Source of the DNA: Phylloscopus collybita
Lineage: Eukaryota; Chordata; Aves; Passeriformes; Phylloscopidae
Direction of reading: 5' to 3'
Length of the DNA: 64,000 bases
NCBI GenBank assembly: GCA_027886175.1
Contig: JAJNNQ010000006.1
Span: forward strand, 1,612,001-1,676,000
Position numbers and translations under genes: made by a program. The notes beneath the pieces were generated by a model that did not search any database, was not told where the DNA came from, and saw nothing but the letters and a program-made list of their open reading frames with translations. Shown in pieces: positions 40,201-52,200 of the stretch. Every line of letters starts with the position of its first letter. Positions within the stretch are counted from its first letter, which is position 1.

Positions 40201-43200
40201 TTTAAATTATGAAAAAAAAACCCTACAGAACCACCGCTGATGGTTAGCAGTGACTGCAAAGTGAATGCTTCTGTCAGTCCCAGAGGTAGCAGATGTAGCT
40301 CCAAGCCTTGGGGAACTGGCACACAGAAATCACTCAACAAGACTGAAATTTTTTCCTCAATGCAAAACCTATCAGCTGGGAGAAAATAAGCTTCTTTTGT
40401 TGCTATCAAAGGGAAGTCTGGCCCAAGAGCTGAGACTATTTTTAAGTATTCCCTTTACCCCCAAGTAAAATGTGCCTAGCCTTTGAAAAAACACTCACTA
40501 AATATAGCCATTCATATTCAGTGAGAATTTTGCCTTATGTCTACACAAACTCTCTTATATAATTTCAAAACCATTATGTAGCATTTAAAGGGCTCTGTCT
40601 ATGATATCTAAGCAAAGTGTTTAAGCTTAGGAGAGATATTCACCCAAAAGCATGGTTCAGAAATACTTCACCTGTTGCTACCATAAAGTCACATGCAACC
40701 ACAGAAGAGATTGTTTTAGTGTGCTATTATGATCCAAGACTAATTTTATCTTCCTTCTTCCCACCCCAAACCATGAATAAAGTAACCACTACTGTCACAC
40801 TACAGGTATCAAAGCTGAAGGAATTGTGGACGTGCCATGCCAACAACAAGAATCTGTGGAGAAGCCACTTCTGAAACTGCAGGGTAACACAAACCAGGTC
40901 CGCAATAGTGCACATGGACAGGACAGGTTAGAGAGTGCAACACTAAGGGAACACACAGCGCTTCTCTGGTTCTCAGAAAGGAACTGATGTCAATAATTTA
41001 ACTGCCAACAGGTAACACCCTTGAAGAGCAGAACTGCACAGAAATTTGCAACCATGCCCAACTATTACTACAAGCAAAAGAGAAAAGCATAATGTAACGT
41101 TCTCTGAAAGTTTTTCCAGAAACATTTGCTCCCAAAGCAGTCTAGGTGCACATCGTTTCCTGAATTCTTCTCTGCCCTTCAACTCTGACATTCAACTCTA
41201 ATGCAGGAGAACACTAGTTTGCTATTAATGTATAGAAGAGCAACATTTAAATTTTCTTTAACACAGCTTGTCTCTTTTCTTGGTAGATTTCATCTAAAAA
41301 ACTATTTACAATGAGAGACTAGGGAGGGATGGCTGCAGGCTTACATTCAGAAATATTTTTTCACGTTTATAAAGCCTACTTCCTTGACACTGTTCTAACC
41401 TTAGGAAGCCCCTCAGTTCACCTTCAAGAGGAACAAAAGAAGAAATTCTGTTACCTGTGTCCTTTCACAAACAAGAACAATTTGTTGAATTGGTCTCCAA
41501 GAAAAGATATTTTCTTCTTGTAAGTGAAGTATGTAGCAACAATAATCAATTCTAAAATTAAGATCTCCACCCTAAGCAGAATTTAGAGCAAAAGGAAAAT
41601 AAACATAAAAGCATTTTTTCCTGTTGGTTAGAAAAAAGAGGAAGAAACACTGAGACTTCATTTTAGGCAACACCTCGGCAAATTTCTAGTTCCCTAATGA
41701 AAGCACTTTTGCATGCTACTCAACTAAAACATTTTTTCCTAGATGTAAATTCTAAGTAATGGCTGGAAAGATATTTTTCTGTTATGAGAACTCCTTGATG
41801 AGCAGGCAGTTCTAGGCACTTGATTATTTATTAGCTCCAGCAATTGCAAAGAAAATTTTGTACTGGAAAAACCATCAAAATGAGCTCTTCATTCCTTTGT
41901 ACTATTTGGGGGAAGGGGAGGAGGTATCATTTAATTTACTTAATTTCCTTGCACATTATTACTGTTTAGCAATTTATGTAAGTCCTCCCCCTGAACAAAT
42001 GCTATTAATAGGTTTGGGGCACAGGGAGGGACAGAAAATGGCTGCACTTGGTTTGCGAACACCTATTCAGTCTTGCAAATCTTTGCAGAAGCAACCAGAT
42101 AAAAAAATCTAATGCACAGAGACCATGATATCTTCAAGATACATTTTTTTCCACAGCACAGGGAAAGCATAATCACTGTTTCCATGCCAGTTAAGAGACT
42201 GAAAACACCAAAACTAAGACCATACATTACTTTACATGGAGTAGTGAATTCTTCTGGAAACTATATGTTGCTGTTCCAGGACCAAAACAGTCCTCCACCA
42301 AAAAGGTAAAAAACACCGGAGGAAAAACACCCAAACACAAAAACCAAACTACAACCACAAACTATTTAGAAGCTGTGATACAATATACAATTTTGTTAAT
42401 ATCAACTTCAACTTCCTTAACTTTAGTTACAAAAAAAATCTTATAAAATGGACTGCATGGTTCTCTGGAAACTTTATTTTCAATTAAGGACAAGAGAGAT
42501 GGTTGCTACCCTTACCTCTCAATTCAGAACTATGTGAGCTCTGAGCAGAATCAGATCCAATAAGGGAAATATAGTGAGAAAACCTAACGATGTGCCAGAA
42601 AAGACATCATTTTCTTATGAACACACAGTTTCATGACTGTGGGACTTGAGTATTTTGACAATTCATTTGGCCTAGAATTGCTGTTTCTGTCTTCAATATC
42701 ATCTGTCGGTCTGTCTTTCAATCCTCAATATCATTGTTTCCACAAAGAAAACAATGCTACTGAAATACTTGCTTCTTTATCTCACACTTTAAGGAAATAT
42801 TAATAATATAATTAATGACATTAATTCCAAGGAAGAAAAGCCAGATGACTACTTAGAGCTATGCACCTTCTAGTGGCAACAGACTCTTCTCACTACACGC
42901 AGAAACAAAACAGTGTCACTGGCATTTGTGACACCAGTGACAAAACCATTCTCGAACTAAAAAAACATTTCTGTGGGAGCAAGCATTATGACTTGTCATA
43001 GAGTGGAAATGACAATATTTCCTCTAGTGTCCTTCTCCACTGAAAGAAAGATGTTAGAAAACTTCAAGATTAAATTACAGAAGCATTTACAAATACGTAT
43101 TTTTAAATATGAAGTAACTGTCTTAAATGAGAGGCAAAAATTCAGAATAAGGCTTTTATTTGCATCTGCTTACCATTTCTGACTAAAATATGAGTGCAGT

Positions 43201-46200
43201 TATTGTCTGTACACATTACTTACTTCCATAAGTAAATAGGAGGTGTAAAATCCTCAAGATACAGCAAGCAGCATTTTAAATGTTCACTTAATAATTGCTC
43301 AGCTTGACCTTTCCCAAGTCATTTATTAGTGAGCAGACAAAAAGAATAAACAACATCTGTATTACCTTGTGTGACTGAGAGGGACCAACATCAACTGTGA
43401 TTTCTACTGCAAACAGAGGGGGAGACGCATTGTAAATGGAGAAGGAAGAGGGGGGGTTTACAGAGGGAAGCAGATAGCTTTTAAATAGGCAGCTGTTCAC
43501 AGACTCTCAAGAAAAAAAAGGCCATGAGGGACAAGGTTTCATTCTTGAAAGCTAGAAAAAGCAGTGAAAATTATAGTGACCAGGTTAGGTGCCTTCAAAC
43601 ATCATAGAAACCCAGCAAAGTAACACTGAGCCCAGACACTAAAGGTCATGAGAAGCACAGGTATAAGTACCAACTGCTTGATAACCTTTGTCAGTACACT
43701 GTAAAGGGCAATAAGCTGTCAAGAAACGTGATGAAACAGCTAATTCACAAATTATACTCAGCAGCTTCAAATTCCACAGAGAGTCATGTAAAACTACTAA
43801 AATAAGCAGTCTGGAGAATAAACACTTACATAGGACCTTTGCATTTAATCTTTTCTCTATTGTTTCGATGAAAATAATTCATTTTTAAAGGGAGACAAAA
43901 AAAAAATAAAAAACACAAACCAAGAAAGTAGTATCTGTAGAGTAGTAGAAATTAAATAATCTTGGCTAAGAATTTACAAGGATCTTTAATTTGGACCATG
44001 GTTGTCAAAGAAAAATATTATCACTATCCTCACAGAAATATAAAGCCAGCAAATATACACAGTAAACGACAAATAGGAAGAGAGTTTTTACTGTCTCCAG
44101 TAGATCTCATCTTACACTTGTATTTTCAAGTTCAGAAATAGAATAGCAGAAGAGATACTCTACTGGAAATCAAAACACAATTCTGGGCAGAAAGGCAAGA
44201 TGTGGAGGCAGACAGAGGATACTGCTCCAGGGACCAGGAACACTTAGAATGCAGAAGCTTCTCGTTTGCTCTTTATGGTTGTTCATGAATTCTGCAGGAC
44301 TCAAAAGTCACTGTGGTAAAAATGAGATAGGTCTGTAATGAGCTTGGCTCAGTCAGTATTGAGGGGTGCAGTCTCCTAGGAACAGACACCTCTCCATGCA
44401 GTAGCATGTCACATTTCAATGTGTTAAAAAGAGTCACTGCCTGCTTTCTTATGTGAATGTGTCTGAATTTAGATTCTCTAGCCTATATCTACAAATGGAT
44501 GGAAAAAGAATTGCTGGAGTAAAACTGCTGGGGAGGGAGGGTGAAGACTGAAATGCTCCATACTCTGAAGCCACATGTACTGCTAGCTACATCTAGCAAG
44601 CTTGCAAGTCAGCCTGTATCTGTTATCATGTGAAAGCAATTTAATTCACAGTACCTAAAGTCCCCTCTATTTTGGCAGGCAACATAGGAACATCTCAAAA
44701 ATATTTTTTTGAAATAGGAAAAAAAACCTGACATTGGTTTCACAACAGCAATACAGTAAGAAGGACAGAGCAGAAAAGAAGTTTTCCAGGAGCACTGTTT
44801 CTGACTGAAACACATGGCAGGCAAAAACAAATGTGGACCAGCCCCAAGAGGACAGTTGAACTTCCTCCCCAGGAAGCTTGCCTTGCTCAAGCTTGCACCT
44901 GCAGCACAGGAACACCAAGCACAGATGGCAAATGAATTTGGACCGCACTGTCTGACTGGACAGGCTCTGTGCTGCAACTGGCCTAACATTAGTAGGTAAA
45001 ATGCTAATATCATGTGTTTTAAAAAACTACCATTAGTATATTTTTCAGAAAATAATAATCTGCAACAACTACTCCCCGAACATGCTCACCCATCAGCATC
45101 ATGAAGGGAATAACGTTCTTTTTTGTTGTGGTTAAGTGTACACAGACTATGAACTCTGAAGGAATACACTACCACAAGCAGACATCTATCTCATTGGGAA
45201 TTACTTCAATCAAACAAGAATTCAACACATGTATTTATTTACCAGAAGAAAACAAAGCCACTGAAGCAGTAAGTAAATGTGCTCATGCATCCCACACAAC
45301 ACTCTTCTTGATTTTTTACCTTCTTATTGGGCAAAACTAAAGAACAAAAACCTGGTTAAAAGTTCAAATTAGCTGGGGAAGAAAAAAAAGACAACTCATA
45401 TGTTAACCAGCACACAAGCTCTCCCATCTCCATGGCAACCCATCCTAGAAGTTCACCAATTTGTCTTCTTGATTTTTAACACTGTATGTAAAAGACTAAA
45501 TTCTTTCACTTTTAGCTGCTGGAAATGAAACTGCATGCCATCACTTTGCAATATTTAGGAATTAGTGACTCTCTCACTGCGTACTTGAACAATTTATCTT
45601 TACACTTACTAGTAAAGGATTCCAAAACAAGGAACATTGGCAGAAAAAACTGCAACTGTTCATCAACTCATAAACATCCTTTGATACAGCCTCATCCATA
45701 GGGATTTAAAATATAGCAGACAACATGACAGAACTTACATAGTAGGGAGCTGCCTTACTCTGGGAATAAAAATTATCTACCTGGCACTTAACTGTATTTA
45801 ACATAAAATGTCTCCTTTCTGAATACCTGAAATATAAAATCATAAATTTAGCATAAAGCAGTATCTAAACTTACAGAGGTTGAAATCCTCTTTGCTGCCT
45901 CTGTAATTGTCTGTTCCAATGGTTTCCAAACACGGAAAGCATAACGGCCTGAAAAAGATAGAGGTTAAATGAAATATTCACTACAATGCAAAAAAAAAAA
46001 ACAAAAAACAAACCCGAACAAAAAAAACCCACAAACAAACAAAAAACCCAACACAAAAAAAACCACCAAAACAAGCTTCAACTTATGTTCATCAGCTTAC
46101 AGTGGAAAGAATTTTGGTTTAAAAAAACCCCTAAACTATTGGGAGAGGGAGAAAAATTTTAGTATACTGCATCTAAAAACCCAGTCACGGACTGCAAGGA

Positions 46201-49200
46201 CCAATTGTGTTTACTCACTATTTAACTCACTAAATAAATAGATTTAAATACATTTCAATATGATAAATGAAGACATCTGCCTTGTGAACTTTAAGAAAAA
46301 GGGCGGTTTGAAACATTAGGTTTGGGTATACATTATTTATTAAATACTCTTCAAAGGTTATGTCTTCAAAAAAAGAAATCCATGTACTACACATTCCTTG
46401 CTGTGATGCTGTATGTGCTTAATTACACACCTTGTAAACACTGCACTTTTAATTTCGTTACAAAAAGATGATCTTCTGGGATTCAAGCCATTCAACTCCC
46501 AACTAGCACTGAATGTCTACAGCTAGGCAAGACTAGAGGGATTCCCGTAAGGCTGTGTTCCCAGAAGTACAAAGCAGGTCTATCAACACCAGAATCAAGA
46601 TTTATGCCACGTTACTGGAGGATTTTCCATGTAAATCCTCTCTCCCCAGTTACTGTTTTAACTATTCTTTAGCAATGTAACTTACTATTACACACAGTGG
46701 AAAAGCTATTTATAAAATGTGGCTCTGCTTCATTCAAATAGCATCTTGCATTTATTCTTAAAACACATATCGTGTCTGTAAGTTTTAGCGATCTAAGTGT
46801 ATGCCTATGTTAACACAGATGTTAAAACCACATTAGAGTATCTCTGTTGAAATATTGTGATGTACTGTTACCTCACTCTCTTCTTAACACTTTCTGTTAA
46901 CCATTATTTCATGTTAAACTCATGCCCTCTCTTCAAACTAGAACCTACTTTTCAGAGTAACAAACAGTCCAGATGCAAAGAGTTCAGGTAATAAACAATG
47001 TAATATGGAAACAGTTAGTATAATACATCATTATAGTCACTAAAACTTTTTATTTTCCTCTAGTTCAATTTGGTGAGCACCACCTTCACATCACAGCACC
47101 TCATTGCACTCTTCTGTACTAAAGGGCCTCTCTACATTGCATTATGTTATTAAGTAAATAAAATTTTCACCTTTCGTTTTGCAGACAAAAATCAGAGGGA
47201 GCATTTTAGCTGCTGTCCATAAAATTACATTCTCCAGCCTTTTCCACCTTTTTCAAAAAGAATTTTGGAATTTATGACTTTGAAGGGACAGGAACTATAG
47301 GTGGACATAATTTTCTATAGTACTCTCAAGCAACCTTTCCACTTTCCACTACTCACACTCATAAAAACCTCATTAACCCTTTCAGAAACCACCGCTCAAG
47401 ATAAAGTTCCACTGGTAATTTACCTTACCTGCAAATGCAACAGTTGCAATGCCAAGTCCAAGTGCTATCATAGTCTTGGCCTAAAGAAGAGAAACAGGAA
47501 TCAGAATAACATGCGAATTCTAATTTGATATACACACACCTTTTACTTTAACAACGAGTATTTCTGATGTCTGATGGGGACACTTAATTTATAACTTACA
47601 AAAGCGATTAAAGTAAGTTCTGTGTTCCACAGGCTGCATTAGATTTTATAGTTCGGTCCCATTAACCCACACCAACGCATCAGGTTTAACTTCAACTACC
47701 CACTAGCAAATCAGTGAACACACACTGAAAATGAGCTCATGGTATGCACTGATAAAAACACAAGGCACACAACTGTACAGGATTACTTGAATTACTCACA
47801 GACTAGTTCAACACACTACATAACAAAGTATCAGTTTATTACAAAAACATGAAGAACTAACTCAAAACTTTCCTATCGGGTCTATGTATTTTCCTACACA
47901 GTGCTTGAAAAAATCAGGCATTTCAAGAAGGATAAGAAGCATCCCTATGTTGATCAAGAAGCTGATGAAAGGTATGAAGTAAACCTTGAAAAAAGGACTG
48001 ACTTCTCAAATGTTTGCAGAATTCAGGAAGGAAGCTCTCCACTTCTGAAGTGCCTCCATGTAATCTTTGAAACAAAGGAAATAGTCATCTGTGGCATTAC
48101 CTGTCTTACATGACAGTTAAATAATGCCTTGAATTTTCCCCCAGGAAATCTGAGAAATCAGATTAGGTTTATCTTGAATTCAAAACATAATGACAGTGAA
48201 AATGCTTTTATCATGAGACTGTCTCTTCTATATATGACTTACTTCCACAATTATCCCATAACTGGTTTATACATTTTATACAAGCAATGCTGACAGAAGG
48301 ACTTAAAGCTCCAACTTCAGTGTGAATGCCCTAATGACTGGATCTGGAGCCAAGATGCCTTTGCCAGTAAGATTTCTGGGGCTGAAATACTGTTTTTGGT
48401 TGCACTCAACCTCATTTCTAGACTGTAGAAGCAGGGGAAGAGTCTGGAAATACTGTTCTCAAAGCCTTCCTAGTGCTGGCTTAGTAGGACCGAGATCCTG
48501 GGTTGGCAACTTGCCCAGCAAACAGGCAGCTGTACAAGATGCAGGCGCTGCCCTCGCCCCGCGGTTCCTGCAGCTCTGGCTCTGAAGGTGAGTGCTGTGA
48601 CTGCTGCCTGTAGCACTGAGCTCAGGACAGAAGTGACAGCCTCCTCTGAGGTCACTGAGAAGCAGCTGTATTCCTCTGGATCTAGCATCTGGATGCTGCA
48701 GATTTTAACTAAGTACCTACCTCCCATCTACCTGAGGGGGAATTCTTGCTTTAGAAAACTGCCTGTATATTACATTTTAGTAATCTAACCCCCTCATTTC
48801 AGCGTAGTCTTCAGTCTCAATATTAACATTCATTTCTGAATGTAAAAATAAGGTAGTGGCTTTATGTCGGTTGTTTTTTTCAGTTTCACAAAATTTCCTC
48901 TCTTTTTTTCCCCATTAAAAAGTTTGTTATCTTAAATAGTAGATGATGCAAAATTGTGAAGCATACAGTTCATCTCCTCACTAAACTAAAACTCTTCATT
49001 GCTTCTCACAAATCAGTTTTCTCAGGCTCTCAGTATTCAAACATTCAAAAAAATTCTTCCACTTAGACACAAACCACAAACAGCCACCTTTCTGGAAATA
49101 TCATAACCCTATAGGAATTCTATATTATTCTGTCCTGTGGTTTGTGACCATGAATTAATATTCAAGAGTTTCCTTGACTTATTCAGACTGACAGCAAGAA

Positions 49201-49263
49201 TCTTCTACTAAGCAGTTACAGTCAATTAAGAGCTCAACAATGTGTGAAATAGATCATGCTGGC

Positions 49264-49297
<34 letters not shown>

Positions 49298-52200
49298 AGC
49301 CTGTGATTATCCAAATTAAGTTATACTTGCTTTGCCACCACTTGCTTGCTTTTGCCACCAAAAAGGTGGTTTAAGTCAGCAGTTTACAAAACATGCAAGC
49401 ATTAGCAGCAGACACCTCATCACAAGCAAGACCAAGCACAGAGACCAGACTAATAAATAATACCAGGGTTCTGTCAGTTCAGTGCAGAAGCAGCTTAAGT
49501 GGTTTTGCACAGTAATCTGGGAACATAGTGCAGAGACCCCTGACCCTCTGACAGAGTCGGCCACGTCCGCTGGAACGCAGTAGTCCAATCTCAGTAGGAA
49601 GCACCAGCAGCCAGTGGAAAGCAACTGCTGCCGGGAATACAGCAGGTAAAAACAAACCATGGCAGCAGCCCTTGAATAGGAGCAGGATGCAGGATCAAGG
49701 GGAAAATGAAGACAAGACAGAAAACTTGGTAAAAGTGGTACAAAGCTAAAGCCAGAGAGGAACAAAAGAATGTCCACACATTTAAGTGAAGTACAGGCAC
49801 CTGAAAATCTGAGAAATAGCTTAATGGTTTATGGTAACTCACATTATTTGCATTATGAGCACTAGAGTCTCTTGCCACATATTAGCAAAGAAGTGATAAC
49901 TTGATCCATCAAAGCATTTTGAATGTCTGTTGTGGAATGAATAAATGATAAAAACATGATAAAAACAGAATTTGGATCAGTGTGAGATTGCAGGTTTGGC
50001 TTTTTCTTAACACAGACTGTCATAAAAGCAGTGGCAACTTCAAGTACTAACCAGTAAGTTCTTAAAGTCCAACTTGACTCAGTTTCCTTTTCCATGCTCA
50101 CTCAACTCAGCTGAGTATTTAGAAGAGTCAGTCAAGGTTAGCCTGGTGCTTTGAAATGTAAAGTCCAAAGCTTGAATTAAATGCACTCCTTTCACGTCAA
50201 TATTAAATGAAAGCAACTCACTCTCTCTGTGGAAGGCAGCAGTTCATTTACAGCATGCTAATACAACTACCACTACAATCATTTTTGTCTCCTATTGCTT
50301 GAAATTGCATTTCATAAGGGATAAATAAATAAATACATACACACTGACTTTCAATTATGACAGAATTGACCTTCCCCCCTCCTCCAAAAACGCTGTTAAG
50401 AAACTTCCAAGATGTGGATTTTAAATGAAATCATTATGTTAAGATCCAAGAGGGAAAAATAAAGAAATAAAATATTAAAAACTAACATCTGTCCCTTTCT
50501 TTATTCAATGAATCAGCTCCCAAAGGTTAGTCATCAACCCCATGCTATTCTGCTGATCTCAGAATAAAATTTTAATTTTACTATATAATTCAGTCTTCAG
50601 TAACAAACCCTGTTAAAGGAAGCGAATGAAAAACATAGGCTAAATCTGTAAAACTTGAATTTTCTTAATCCTTTTCAGAAATGAGTATAAGAAAACACAA
50701 GCATCAGAAAGACCTGACTTACCTAAGCATTTAGCAAACAAAAGAGCATAAAGCATATTAATTAACACACAGTATGTTAGAAAACAGAGATTTTTCTGCC
50801 TATTCCTTTAATATTTAATTTTCCAGTAGCCTTAATTCTTTAGCAGAAAAAACGGGGAAGGATATTATTTTTGCAAATCCCCAATCCATGGTGCCCTTCT
50901 AACTTAAACAGATTCAAAAAATAAAATTACATATATGGTTCTTAGCATTAGAGCTTCTTCTATGAAGTAGAAAAAAAGTTAAATTTTTAAACAAAAGGAG
51001 AATTTCAATCCTTTTATTTTTTTAATAAATTTGCATAATTTTAAAACTTCAGCACAAGACTCTTACATCTGACAACGGGCTGCAAATGCTAATGCTTTCC
51101 AAATGTTAAAACTTATCTGCCTGCATAGGATTTGGATTTTATATTGATTCTTCTACCACACCCTTCCCAGTCAAATGAAAAGTATTTTGCTCTCCTCACT
51201 ACATGAACCTTACACATCAGGAGCCCTACAGTCTTTTGCCTCGGAAAGTGAGCAGAACAGAATAAAAAGCATAGAGAAAATAATAATTTGGTTTCATGGG
51301 TTGAATGACATTTTGCAATTAATCCACGCTTAATCGTGGACCAGCAAAACAGGAAGTATGTACCTATATTCAAATAAACACACAAGTATAAATTAACTAA
51401 AAAATTTTACGGTTTGGTTTGTTTGTTGTGAGGTTTTTTTAGTTCTGTACACTGCTAAGATGTAGGATACACAAGCGTATTAACCAAGTGTACAAAAATA
51501 TTTCTGAAAATAGATATTCCCTTAAATAAAAATTCTTGATTTGAAATATAAATGATTGTTTGGTATGGAAGATAGAATAAGGCTTCTATTCCTCAGAAGA
51601 GTAGCTACAGTTTATTGGAATACTGCTCTAGAGCAAACCACCCTACTAACACTACATGGAGGAAGAACAATTTTTAAATGGGATTATATTATAGATTCTA
51701 TGCACCCGATTTGATTTCATAATCTAGTGTATTCTCTCTAGTCTTAACCTTCCTATGAAACATAATTTGTTTTCCAACAGTGAATTAAAAGTAATTTCAG
51801 CTAGATGCTGTCCTCCATACCGACACAATTCTCAGGTCACTTTGTGTCCTTTAATTTACAGCAAATTTTTGGGGTTTTATATAAGGTACGACTACCTTAT
51901 ATAGGTAGTCTGGATGGTTTTTCGTAAGAAAGTGAACCAGAGCAAGATTCAGTAATAGAACAATTACCATAAGGTATTCAAATCAATCTTCTTGAGTACA
52001 TATTCATTAATAAAGGCTCCTGTAGGTGATCTTTGAGAGCAGACTCCTCGTACTTCCTCTACTGCTCTTCCATTGCTCCAAATGCTTTTGTAAAACAACC
52101 GCAAGAGTGAATGTGATCATGATCAAGCGACTTTCAGCGAATACCCTGGACTAAAGAGTAAATTTCCATAGAAATCTGTAGACATCCAGACTTTAGTCCT

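Noticed and set aside
49266..49295. Poly(A) tail of a processed pseudogene
   Set aside because: No AATAAA precedes the run at the right distance and the upstream sequence resembles no known mRNA.
49376..49777. 133-codon Leu/Cys-rich minus-strand frame that looks like a membrane protein
   Set aside because: Hydrophobic translations arise easily from the complement of A-rich, purine-rich DNA, and I see no homology or gene context.
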